Assembly: GCA_003024985.2 (NCBI GenBank)
Contig: PXIH01S0020554.1
From: Euperipatoides rowelli
Lineage: Eukaryota; Onychophora; Udeonychophora; Euonychophora; Peripatopsidae
Direction: 5' to 3' (one strand)
DNA length: 10,199 nt
The position numbers were made by a program, and so were the translations under genes. Positions 1-7,201 of the stretch are shown piece by piece (the first letter of the stretch is position 1; each line of letters opens with the position of its first letter). The notes beneath the pieces are model-generated. The model searched no databases, was not told the origin of the DNA, and saw only the letters and a program-made list of their open reading frames with translations.

Positions 1-690
1 ATGTCATATGTGTTCAGTGAACTTTGCCAAAAGTCGGAAAATTATAAAAATAAAAAAGCTAAGTATTTTGTGTGTAGGCTAATTCTGCACACCTTAATGA
101 CTCACAATAGGCTCAAAATCAGTATATGTGACATCTTGTATACGTAATATAATATTTCTGAAGATATGATTCTATGATGTCATAGGTGTTTGGGCACTTT
201 GATAAACATCACCATTTAGAAAAATTGAAAATAAATTATTTCAACATTGATCTGTTCAACTTAATGATCTCATTTCTGGTTCAAAATCAATAGGTATGAC
301 ATCACCATTACCTATTACCATAATATATTAAAATATGATGGTTCTATGACATTACAGGGTAAAAATAATTGTTTAAATAAATTGAAAATAATTATAAGTC
401 AATGGTGCATCATTCTGCACATCTGAATGACATCATAATTATTAGGTTCATATTTCAAGAACTCATTATTCAACAAATTCTCATCAAAAATATTTTTTTG
501 ACCACTATCATGGATTTTTAAAAAATACCCAAAATGCATTGCAAATTATTCCCTGAAGCATTCTGGTCAACATGGCCAAAGATTTCAGCAAACTTAGGAA
601 ATGACATCATTACAAGGCCAAATATGAATGTTTGGGAATTGCCATGATGTCACATGTGGTAATCATAGTCATTTGCAATGCACTGTGGAT
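1..690. repeat. Diverged tandem repeat, period about 163-176 bp, at least four units
   Basis: Four in-phase copies of an (A)ATGA(C/T)-type landmark begin at 98, 265, 428 and 602, giving spacings of 167, 163 and 174 bp. The preceding words match too (CTGCACACCTTAATGA near 85, CTGTTCAACTTAATGA near 252, CTGCACATCTGAATGA near 415). So do the words after them (GGCTCAAAATCA, GGTTCAAAATCA, AGGTTCATATTTCA). A second landmark, ATGTCATATGTG at 1, recurs as ATGTCATAGGTG at 177 and as ATGTCACATGTGG near 647. The array may continue to the left of the window. Units are diverged, so this is an old satellite-like array or a repeated internal segment of an unknown transposon. No coding signal is seen. Confidence 0.6.
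533..684. repeat. Inverted repeat pair (14 bp, 13/14 match) enclosing about 124 bp
   Basis: AATGCATTGCAAAT at 533-546 is matched in reverse complement by ATTTGCAATGCACT at 671-684, with one mismatch. A related short inverted pair, CAATGCA/TGCATTG, lies at 799-805 and 823-829. I find no target-site duplication, so this may be part of the neighbouring repeat array or a decayed foldback element. Confidence 0.35.
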
Positions 691-701
691 AATATTATAC
701 C

Positions 702-739
702 TGCAAATGTGTGCAAATTTATGCAAATGATATGCAAAT
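702..739 (+). repeat. Four TGCAAAT heptamers about 10 bp apart
   Basis: TGCAAAT occurs at 702-708, 712-718, 722-728 and 733-739. Spacing is 10, 10 and 11 bp, close to one helical turn. The last two copies have a preceding A, giving ATGCAAAT, the octamer bound by POU-domain factors in animals. With no gene nearby this may be only a short degenerate tandem repeat; a regulatory role is speculation. Confidence 0.4.
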
Positions 740-849
740 ATGATATGCCACATTTCTAACAGAAATTGCCGAATATTCCCAAAGATGATGGCAAGCACCA
801 ATGCATTATGGAAAATTTTGCTTGCATTGTGGGTAAAAACATTGTTCAG

Positions 850-2124
850 TGATGTCCAACCATTGTTGTCTCAATGCTTGGTGGATGCCCAAATCCTATT
901 AGTTTGTATTAAATACCTCTTTACCTACAAACATATTAAGATCTAGTAATTTAGTGTTATTAAAAAAACCTTAATGATCACTTATCAAGATCTTCAAGAT
1001 AAATGCAATGCACTTTATTATTCTAACAAGAAATAATGCATAAGCAAACTCAATTCTAATTTACTTATCTAATTTAATATATTTTATTTATTTTATTTAC
1101 ATTTTTTCCCTCTATATTCTGTTTTTATTTATGAATTTTTTATTTATATTTTTACCAATATATAGAATTATATTGGAATCAATTTATGTACTTCAACAAG
1201 TGATTTATAGTAAGCCGTTCTGGTTGAAAATCATACTATTTAAGTAAATAAATAAATAAATACAGAGCTAAACAATAAAGATTTCCTAGACATTTTTACC
1301 ATACTTACATTGGCATTGAAATATAAGCAGATCAATAGTAAAATCGAAACAATTGACAGAACCATTTTTAGATATAAAATATTACCAATTAAAAATGACA
1401 TCTATTTTGATTCTTAATAATTTATAGCTCTAGTTAATCATACTAATTTATTTGAAATAAAGCTATAAATTAATGAACAGAGTAATAAATATGTTAACTT
1501 GCCAATATAAACCAATATCTCAGACTATATTTTTTATAGGCCTACATAAATTGAATTTACATGTAATTGTTTTAACATTTTATGGACGTAATTTATTACA
1601 GCTTTTTCTTCATAAATTTTCAGCATACCGAAAATTAGTACAGAAAATTTTAACTTTTTAAATTTTCAGCTTAATTCTATTCAACTTATTCCTTTATGTT
1701 AAGTTTAAAAAACAAGGTTTGATCAGTAAAAGCTGGAAATATGATTACTGACGTGTCACTTTCTATACACTTTGATTATCCTTAATTTTAAACTATTTCT
1801 TATTGGTTATTAAACCTAATATTGACTTTAAAGCTTAAAGGCTTAACAGAATTTTTAATTTAACCTCTCGAAAATTTAATATTTATGAGTTATTCACTAA
1901 GAAATTTCAGCAGGAGTTTAAAAATTACTTCTGGTCTAAAATGTTTTACTTTTAAAACGTAGATTTGAATAATTTCTCTCATTGAGAAAAATGTTCAAAG
2001 TAAACCATTCTTGTTATAGTTTAAGACAGGTTGATTCAAGATGGCGTATTGTGCAGACACTTGACTGAATGGCTGGAATTTTTATTCTTCTGTCCATTAG
2101 TAAAACTATTGCTGCATTTCAATT
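850..2124. other. AT-rich non-coding stretch without recognisable genes
   Basis: No motif-bearing reading frame was found on either strand; the short open frames here look like chance. Minor features are a T-rich tract around 1078-1160, a short (AAAT)n microsatellite at about 1245-1261, and an exact 12-bp inverted repeat (TAATTTATAGCT at 1418-1429, AGCTATAAATTA at 1461-1472). The word AAATTTTCAGC occurs twice around 1614 and 1660. Nothing supports an exon or a promoter. Confidence 0.6.
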
Positions 2125-2351
2125 CTGCTTTTGGTCAGATTCCGTTATTTGTCCGCCAATATGGCTGACTAAAGTAAGTTAAAATTATCTAGATTGGCGC
2201 TCTGCAAAAGATTATTTCACCTCTAGATTATCCTAGAGCTCAGGGCTAATGTTAAGGTTAGAACTGGTGAGAAAAAATACTAATTAGTTGTCGTGCAACT
2301 CCTAACATTAATTATGTTGGCGGGCAGATAATGGAATCTGACCCTGCTTTT
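2125..2351. mobile_element. MITE: 211-bp non-autonomous DNA transposon with 8-bp target-site duplication
   Basis: Terminal inverted repeats of 30 bp lie at 2133-2162 and 2314-2343. Both begin GGTCAGATTCC and share the word CCGCCAA further in. They match at 26 of 30 positions, and all four differences are transitions. The element is flanked by a perfect 8-bp direct repeat, CTGCTTTT, at 2125-2132 and 2344-2351. The 151-bp interior has no coding capacity. An 8-bp duplication is typical of hAT and also of P, Merlin and some other superfamilies. The GGTCAG terminus is not the usual hAT CAG-type end, so I leave the superfamily open. The near-identical arms and the perfect duplication suggest a moderately recent insertion compared with the relics around it. 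Confidence 0.85.
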
Positions 2352-2690
2352 TTTATAAATTTTTTTAGGAATTTATAATTTTTTTGGTTTTTATGACCAA
2401 TTTAGGTAACCATTTCACATGTTTCTTCTCTGGGGTCTTATTCCCCCTTCTTTACCTCTGATCATTTTCTATAAAGAATTGCAAAAGTTATTCACACAAC
2501 AGGAAAAATCTAAAAAAAAAAAAAAAATTAAAAATGGCAAAAGTCATTCTACCTACAATATTCTTATGTTGTAGGTAACTATTTACAATGTATTGTGGTA
2601 AATAAGAAAAATAATGCAAATTTAATAAATAAATTGCATCTAAAGATGTTTTTTCAATCTTTAATTTACTGTTTTAATGAATTTATTACT
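2352..2690. other. AT-rich spacer with A16 run and two small palindromes
   Basis: No coding signal was seen. There is a run of 16 A at 2512-2527. A perfect 9-bp stem (TACCTACAA at 2550-2558, TTGTAGGTA at 2569-2577) encloses a 10-nt loop. An imperfect palindrome beginning ATGCAA and ending TTGCAT lies at 2614-2639. These could be edges of decayed repeats, but no target-site duplication was found. Confidence 0.5.
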
Positions 2691-2694
2691 GGTG

Positions 2695-3275
2695 TTATTT
2701 GTGTTTATCCATTACTTGATCACATAGACGAATTATTTCTGATTGGAGCAGAAACAATGATGTAATAGGGGAGAGACTAATCATTAAATAACCATATATT
2801 TTTGGAAATGGCATCCTCATAATATGCATCTTTGACATACTTAATGTCCCCATTTGAGAAGCAAAGATTAAAATTTGATTTTTATCATGCAGGTTTTTAA
2901 ATAAAATAATATAATAAGACTTTAAACTTGTATAGGAGATGTGGTTGTGGGGAACAAGCACAGTCACCATCTCTATCCTTAAATGATTATAATTATCTAT
3001 CTCTTCTATAACATCTTTCCAAATTTCCACTCCTTGTTTATTTCTCCACAATATCTTAAGATTACTTTTTGCTAACTTCGAAATATAACCCTACACCTAT
3101 GTACACTACGTAATAAAAATTCCTCCATTATCTCATCAAAATTACATCATCTGCAAATAATATATCGTCAGACAATTTCCTTTTTCGCCCCTCCTAATCC
3201 TTACCCCTTTTTCTATAGTCCTTAATTCTCTATACAGTCTGTCTATATGTATATAACACTTGTCTTAATCCTCTC
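2695..3275 (-). pseudogene. Decayed non-LTR retrotransposon reverse transcriptase (L1/RTE-like), minus strand
   Basis: On the minus strand GLRQ (3260-3271) is followed in the same frame, 37 codons later, by LFADDVILM (3134-3160). LFADD is the RT catalytic motif with both Asp present, and GLRQ matches the conserved GLRQG block before it. In L1-type RTs this spacing is only slightly longer, about 43 residues. At least two in-frame stops lie between the motifs, and one follows directly after. A shift leads into a 118-codon open frame (2695-3051) whose start contains IEEIDNYNHL (2980-3009). This resembles the IE-V-x-Y-x-YLG motif that follows the catalytic core in L1/RTE-type RTs. The rest of that frame (below about 2975) I do not recognise. 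No endonuclease was found upstream on this strand. It is a dead fragment; the clade assignment is tentative. Confidence 0.7.
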
Positions 3276-3870
3276 TCACTCTTTATTTTTTTTTTTTCTG
3301 ATTTAAATCTACTATATTGTAGTGACATCTATAGGAAATATAGCTAAACTAAATTTGTGTGTTCCATAAAATAATAATTTAATTTAATTTAAAAAATCAC
3401 TACATTGTTAACATTAATAACAAAACAAAACAAAATTAAATAATAGCCTCCACTCCTACAGTATATGCCGGCAATAATCGACTTGATATTTTATAATCGA
3501 TATACCATTTGTAAATTTGTTTTTTCTTTGTAGTTATTATTAATAAATTATATTAGAGAGGTGAGAATCCTTCTTACAAACAACTTGTAAGGCAGTTATA
3601 ATGTAAAATTTACATAAACTTATAAATAGTAGATTTTACATTTCGACTCTCAGTGCTAACAGCTAAGAATACAGAGAGAGAAAACTATTATTTTTTATTA
3701 TTATTAAATAAAAATTAATACTAAAATAAAAAATAATTTTTACTAAAGGTCTAAAATAAGTTAAAAAAAAGATCACTTTTCAATAAATATATATAAAACT
3801 AGTGAAAGAAATCAGCCTTTGGCTACAAATAAGTTTTATAAATGTATCTTAGGATGTTTCTGAAGTAATT
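3276..3870. other. AT-rich spacer with T-tract and palindromes, no gene
   Basis: A long T-tract ends near 3297. A hairpin is formed by CTTACAA and TTGTAAG around 3573-3591. ATGTAAAATTTACAT at 3601-3615 is palindromic. The segment 3406-3661 begins TGTTA, ends TAACA and contains TATAAATAG at 3621-3629, so it could be a solo LTR, but I find no target-site duplication. No coding signal was seen on either strand. Confidence 0.4.
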
Positions 3871-3918
3871 GGAGCTCCGAAGTTTGCTACATATTTGGCT
3901 ATCAAACTTTGGAGCTCC
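3871..3918. repeat. Strong hairpin: 16-bp inverted repeat (15/16) with 16-nt loop
   Basis: GGAGCTCCGAAGTTTG at 3871-3886 pairs with CAAACTTTGGAGCTCC at 3903-3918, with one mismatch. The arms are clearly more GC-rich than the surroundings. Weaker symmetry continues outward: ATAAATG lies to the left of the hairpin and CATTTAT to the right (about 3943-3949). The core may therefore be the centre of a larger decayed foldback element. A nearby perfect 7-bp palindrome is AATCCTAGATAGGATT at about 3970-3985. Confidence 0.65.
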
Positions 3919-4339
3919 TTTTAACTTTAATTTTAAAACATTTATCCCCAGGTAGGGAAGCGTGTAGTGAATCCTAGATAGGATTAGTCGCATCTACATT
4001 AGTATGGCTATCAATTAAATCAAACATCATTAGCTAGGATGAGTGGTTGAGGAGGAACATAAAATTTTTCCAATATAACTTACATACTTTCCTACTCTTT
4101 TATTATATAGTTGACGTATTTTAATTTTCTAAAAAAATGATTTCTCCTTAATTCTAATGATAGGAAAATATTTTATACAGAATCACATAAATAGTTAAGA
4201 AAATCTATAACGAATTTATTATTTAGTTTATTATTTAATGAAAATAGTAATATGAATTCGTAAAAAAGATGATTGTAATATCGTATAAACAATGCTAAGA
4301 TATAACAATTAACACAAGACAACAATACTTTATATATAT
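3919..4339. other. AT-rich spacer, nothing recognised
   Basis: No reading frame with a recognisable motif was found on either strand. The sequence is mostly A/T-rich, with no direct repeats long enough to define an element. Confidence 0.5.
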
Positions 4340-4661
4340 TGCCTATTAGTAGCCCCCCCCCCCCCTACCCCATACCTAATTGGGGTCTCGGGACTGGAAA
4401 TCCAGGTAGGGCTGGTACCGTTTCCTCATATTTTTTGATAAGCTTTTTTTTTTGGGATGTTGGAACATTTTGTTAGATGTTACAAAGTTACTATTTTATA
4501 AGCTTTTTTTTTTCACTGTTAAGTAGGGTGGAAATGTCATAACTATGTAGTGTCATATTATATAGTTTGGTCATCCAGGAATCCCATTTAGTCTGGGCCC
4601 CAGGACTATAGCCCTAACAAGCTCCTCTCCCCCCCCCCCCTTGTGGTGGGCCTGCCTATTA
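4340..4661. mobile_element. Candidate insertion of 304 bp with poly-C tracts, bounded by 9-bp direct repeat
   Basis: TGCCTATTA occurs at 4340-4348 and again at 4653-4661. The enclosed 304 bp differs in composition from its surroundings. It starts near a C13 tract (4353-4365), ends near a C12 tract (4629-4640), and has GC-richer patches around 4376-4420 and 4595-4620. Inside, ATAAGC followed by ten T occurs twice, at 4438-4453 and 4498-4513, exactly 60 bp apart. I see no convincing terminal inverted repeat, no Pol III boxes and no coding frame, so the class is unknown. A 9-bp direct repeat can arise by chance in AT-rich DNA, so this remains a candidate. Confidence 0.4.
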
Positions 4662-4734
4662 TCAAAATTCTAGAAGTCTATTGAAAAATATAGTCGCATT
4701 ACAACATAAATAGCAATGAATATCAAATTTAACT

Positions 4735-5705
4735 TTCCCTGAAACCTGGCTATCTGAAACTATTAGTAGATAGGACCAGAGTAACACATATACAGGTTAG
4801 ATGGAAACTTAAGAGGAGATGACATTATGATATTAGCAAGTTCAAAATATAAAATTAGGCTCATATATTAATCTAGAAAATTGGAATTGATAATTATAGT
4901 ATCATATGAACTGATAGTTTCTCTTATCTGCCTCCACCCACTAATAAAATCATTTTGGAAATACTTGAGTTAGAATTAGAACACATACTCCAAACATTTT
5001 CAAAACATTTAATTTTAGAAGACTTTAAAATGCTCAAATTCCATCAAATTAAACAACTAGTAAATGTTAGTAATACAATGTCAACAACACATATATGCAA
5101 TCATTTGGACTACAACAATATACCAACATGAGAAGCAAACTACTTTAATTTGTAATCTCAAACATGTAATTAGCGAAACGACTGGTAAATGAGATTGAAT
5201 ATTTGTGTATTTCAGATCACATCTCAATATATTTAACATTTCAAACTAAAATAAAAACAATGAAATTTAAATGACCATATGATATACAAATACATACTAT
5301 GAATTACTTAATACCATGATAAAACAAACAGAACAATGTTTAGGGATAATTAGATTACTATCAAATTATTCCTAAACATGAATCTTGAATTATTATACTA
5401 TGATAAAACAAACAGAATGGGGTGCACTATTTTATGAAAGAGATGTGGAAAAAAATCAATCAACTCTTTCTACAACACAAACAATAAACAATATGATTAT
5501 ATAACTGAATATACTTCACAAACAATAATTATCCATGAACTATACTTTACAACGTGATAATTTAAACAGATAAATACGCAACAATAGTAAAACATGCAGT
5601 TGTAATAGCTAAACATAAAGCAGGGTCTAAGAACATGATAGAAAGTTACAGGTCTTTATACAACTAAAGTATATGTTCTAAAATTGTCCAACAAAGTTAA
5701 ATATT
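4735..5705 (+). pseudogene. CR1/Jockey-like LINE relic: AP endonuclease domain and start of RT
   Basis: Motifs of the apurinic-like endonuclease of non-LTR retrotransposons appear in order on the plus strand: ETWLSE (4741), RGDDIMILASSKYK (4812), YLPPP (4925), LILEDFKM (about 5012-5035, in place of the usual LxxGDFN) and ISDHISIYLTF (5209). The stretch 4925-5130 is open for nearly 70 codons. Frames change between motifs (frames 1, 0, 2, 1), so several frameshifts have accumulated. Downstream, TEWGALFYERDVEKN (5412) resembles the linker of CR1-type ORF2. VVIAKHKAGSKN followed by ESYRSL (5590-5662) resembles the first RT block (PxxKxGxxxxxxNYRPIS). The homology stops there, where a copia relic begins. 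In the intact family this protein nicks target DNA and primes reverse transcription; this copy is dead. Confidence 0.75.
5316..5417. repeat. 18-bp direct repeats flanking a hairpin, inside the LINE relic
   Basis: ATGATAAAACAAACAGAA is present identically at 5316-5333 and 5400-5417, 84 bp apart. Weaker similarity extends upstream of both copies (GAATTACTTAATACC and GAATTATTATACT). Between them TGTTTAGGGATAATT (5337-5351) pairs with AATTATTCCTAAACA (5364-5378), with one mismatch and a 12-nt loop; a flanking A-T pair extends the stem to 16 bp. It looks like a local duplication, or a small foldback insertion that duplicated its target. Confidence 0.6.
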
Positions 5706-5710
5706 CTTAA

Positions 5711-6090
5711 ATGATAAGATCATTACTTTATCTAGATACCATGACTCGTCCAGATATCAACACAGCTGTGGGCTTCTTGGCTCACTGAGTTCCAAATCCT
5801 ACACAAGCTAATTGGAAGGGTTATATCAGGGTTTTGAAATATCTGAAGAGTACCTACAATTGTTGCCAAATTATGGGTGGAACATCTAAAGCTGAAATAA
5901 CTGAATATGTAGAGGCAGATAGGAGGGTGATCAGCATAGCCTAATAGAAAATTAATCACAGCTTTATATTCCAATAGGGAGAAAACCCAATTAGCTGGTG
6001 GTGTTGTGGTCATCCATGACTTCCATCATCTTATAATAGTTGTCCATCTCAGCAATGAATTCTGATGCAGTTCGGCTATTGGCATGTGCA
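5711..6090 (+). pseudogene. Ty1/copia retrotransposon relic: end of RT and start of RNase H
   Basis: The frame starting at 5711 reads RSLLYLDTMTRPDI, which matches the copia RT block (G)SLLYLxxxTRPDI. After one in-frame TGA (5786-5788) the same frame continues with NPTQANWKG, VLKYLKSTYN and EYVEAD. These correspond to the copia NPTxxHW, LxYLKGT and GYxDADWAGD blocks. At the last block a Glu replaces the first Asp, a catalytic RNase H residue. A shift then gives GDQHS, and after stops NPISWW near 5990-6005 matches the G-x-PISW signature. Weak similarity to the ALSxxEAE block runs to about 6090. The fragment has no gag, protease, integrase or LTRs attached. It abuts the LINE relic on its left with no target-site duplication I could find, so it is a recombined or truncated remnant. 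Confidence 0.8.
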
Positions 6091-6653
6091 AATGACAGGT
6101 CTTGGACGTTTAACATGTTTGGTTTCTTTTTTTGGCCTATGGCTCAAACTACTTATTGATTTGGAGGAGTCATCTTCCCAGGTGCTAGAGTAAATTTCCC
6201 TTATGCTATTTCTGCCAATATCATTCATAGTCAAGTCTTTTAATATGAAAGGATTTTGTGTATTTGTCTTTGGACTTCTCTCTGTTTGTAAATGTGTTTG
6301 TATGTTGGCTAAAAGTATTGAGTTGGTTTGTATTTGAGTCCGTGAAGTCTGTAACATTCTTATGTTAATGTCCAAGTTTGTTTCTAAGTTTTGTGCATTT
6401 TATTTCTAGTACTGTTATACTGTCCATGTTTTATCTTAATACTTGTTCTAGTTGGTCGGCCCTCTCCCGGCAATCATTCAACATTAATTCTATGGCACTT
6501 TGTAATTCACTTAATTTCATATTTATTATGTGCTGTCAATCTATTTTGTGTATTTGTCATGCTTTCTAACATTGCTGTTTGTGTTTCTTCTAATTTCTTT
6601 TCCATTGTCTGTTGTGTTGCTGCTATTTGGTTTTGTGCTTCTGTTATTTGTTT
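6076..6653 (-). pseudogene. Coiled-coil, gag-like relic on the minus strand, family unknown
   Basis: Three successive minus-strand segments in changing frames look like one decayed protein. Segment 6653-6507 is open for 48 codons and is Glu/Gln/Lys-rich with heptad-like spacing (TMEKKLEETQTAMLES). The next, overlapping around 6440-6519, contains RERADQLEQVLR before a stop. Below it lies LEIKCTKLRNKLG, and then an open frame (6076-6375, reading from a TTG near 6375, so its start is not real) rich in Gln/Asn/Thr. That frame ends in a basic stretch, RPKKETKHVKRPRP, followed by CTC. A Gln/Glu-rich coiled coil plus a basic tail is common in retroelement gag or ORF1 proteins, but I recognise no specific family. 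The T/G-rich plus strand could produce such residues by composition alone, so confidence is limited. It converges tail-to-tail on the copia relic. Confidence 0.4.
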
Positions 6654-6926
6654 TTAGGTTGTGGTAATTTTATTAGGTCAATAACAACACTTGTTTGATG
6701 GTTAATCTGTGTTCCTATTAGTGCAGTAAATTCTTGAATGATTTCCAGTGCCAATTCAACTGTTGAATATCATTGCATAAGACCAAAAAATCAGACTTTT
6801 ACTTTTGCCCTTTTCACAATTTGGAAGACCCACTGCTCTTCATCTTTCAGGACATTAAAGTAAATGCTTTAACTTAGCTGAAAATTTAAAAGGCTAAATT
6901 TTGGAAATCGGATCTCCGACTTTGCT
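6654..6926. other. Possible upstream remainder of the minus-strand relic
   Basis: On the minus strand, short fragments such as DEEQWVFQIVKRAK (around 6800-6850) and ALEIIQEFTALIGTQINHQT look protein-like and precede the coiled-coil segment. Stops separate them and no motif is diagnostic. A small perfect stem, TCGGA/TCCGA, lies at 6908-6919. Confidence 0.25.
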
Positions 6927-7015
6927 AATATCAAAATTTAATTGGGAACCTTTTTTCTATCCCCCCCCCCNAATATCAAAATTTAATTGGGAACCTTTTT
7001 TCTATCCCCCCCCCC
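6927..7015. other. Assembly scar: identical 44-bp duplication joined by a single N
   Basis: The 44 bases at 6927-6970, which begin AATATCAAAATTTAATTGGG and end in C10, are repeated without any difference at 6972-7015. The only base between them is an N at 6971. This is the pattern left when two contig ends that overlap at a homopolymer are scaffolded instead of merged. The true sequence probably has one copy and a C-tract of uncertain length. Confidence 0.9.
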
Positions 7016-7147
7016 TACCTTTTAATTTTCCACCTTCCCTTGTTCTCCCTTTAATTTCCACTTGGTTTTGGATTTATTAATTTTTTTTAATTGTATCATT
7101 GATTAATAAAGTTTTTCTTTAAAAAAATAATAATAATAATAATAATT
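7016..7147 (+). mobile_element. Probable 3' end of a LINE: pyrimidine-rich tract, AATAAA, (AAT)n tail
   Basis: A pyrimidine-rich stretch (7016-7060) leads to AATAAA at 7105-7110, a run of seven A (7121-7127) and about six units of an AAT/TAA microsatellite ending near 7147. This layout is typical of the 3' terminus of non-LTR retrotransposons that end in short tandem repeats. No body for this element is clear, because the region to its left carries a relic in the opposite orientation. It may be a severely 5'-truncated copy. Confidence 0.45.
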
Positions 7148-7201
7148 TTATTGTTAAAACTTGACAGGAAATAATAAATTTAAAGACTGACTTCCAATAA
7201 G

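Noticed and set aside
1-690. CRISPR array
   Set aside because: The repeated units are diverged and about 170 bp long, without short identical repeats and unique spacers, in a eukaryotic context.
610-946. Short open frames of 63 aa (minus) and 68 aa (plus) around 610-946
   Set aside because: They overlap on opposite strands within diverged repeat sequence, have no motif and no good start context; they look like chance frames.
1473-1661. 62-aa open frame on the plus strand
   Set aside because: Hydrophobic by AT-rich composition only, with no domain, no neighbours and no splice or promoter support.
5732-6013. 93-aa open frame on the minus strand
   Set aside because: Antisense shadow of the Ty1/copia relic, whose plus-strand reading matches several conserved blocks.
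6378-6657. Plus-strand open frames of 63 and 88 aa rich in Phe, Cys and Val that look like membrane proteins
   Set aside because: They are the antisense of the Gln/Glu/Lys-rich coiled-coil relic; the minus strand reads more like protein and continues across frameshifts.
6927-7015. Genuine tandem repeat
   Set aside because: The two perfect copies are separated only by an N, so an assembly artefact is far more likely.
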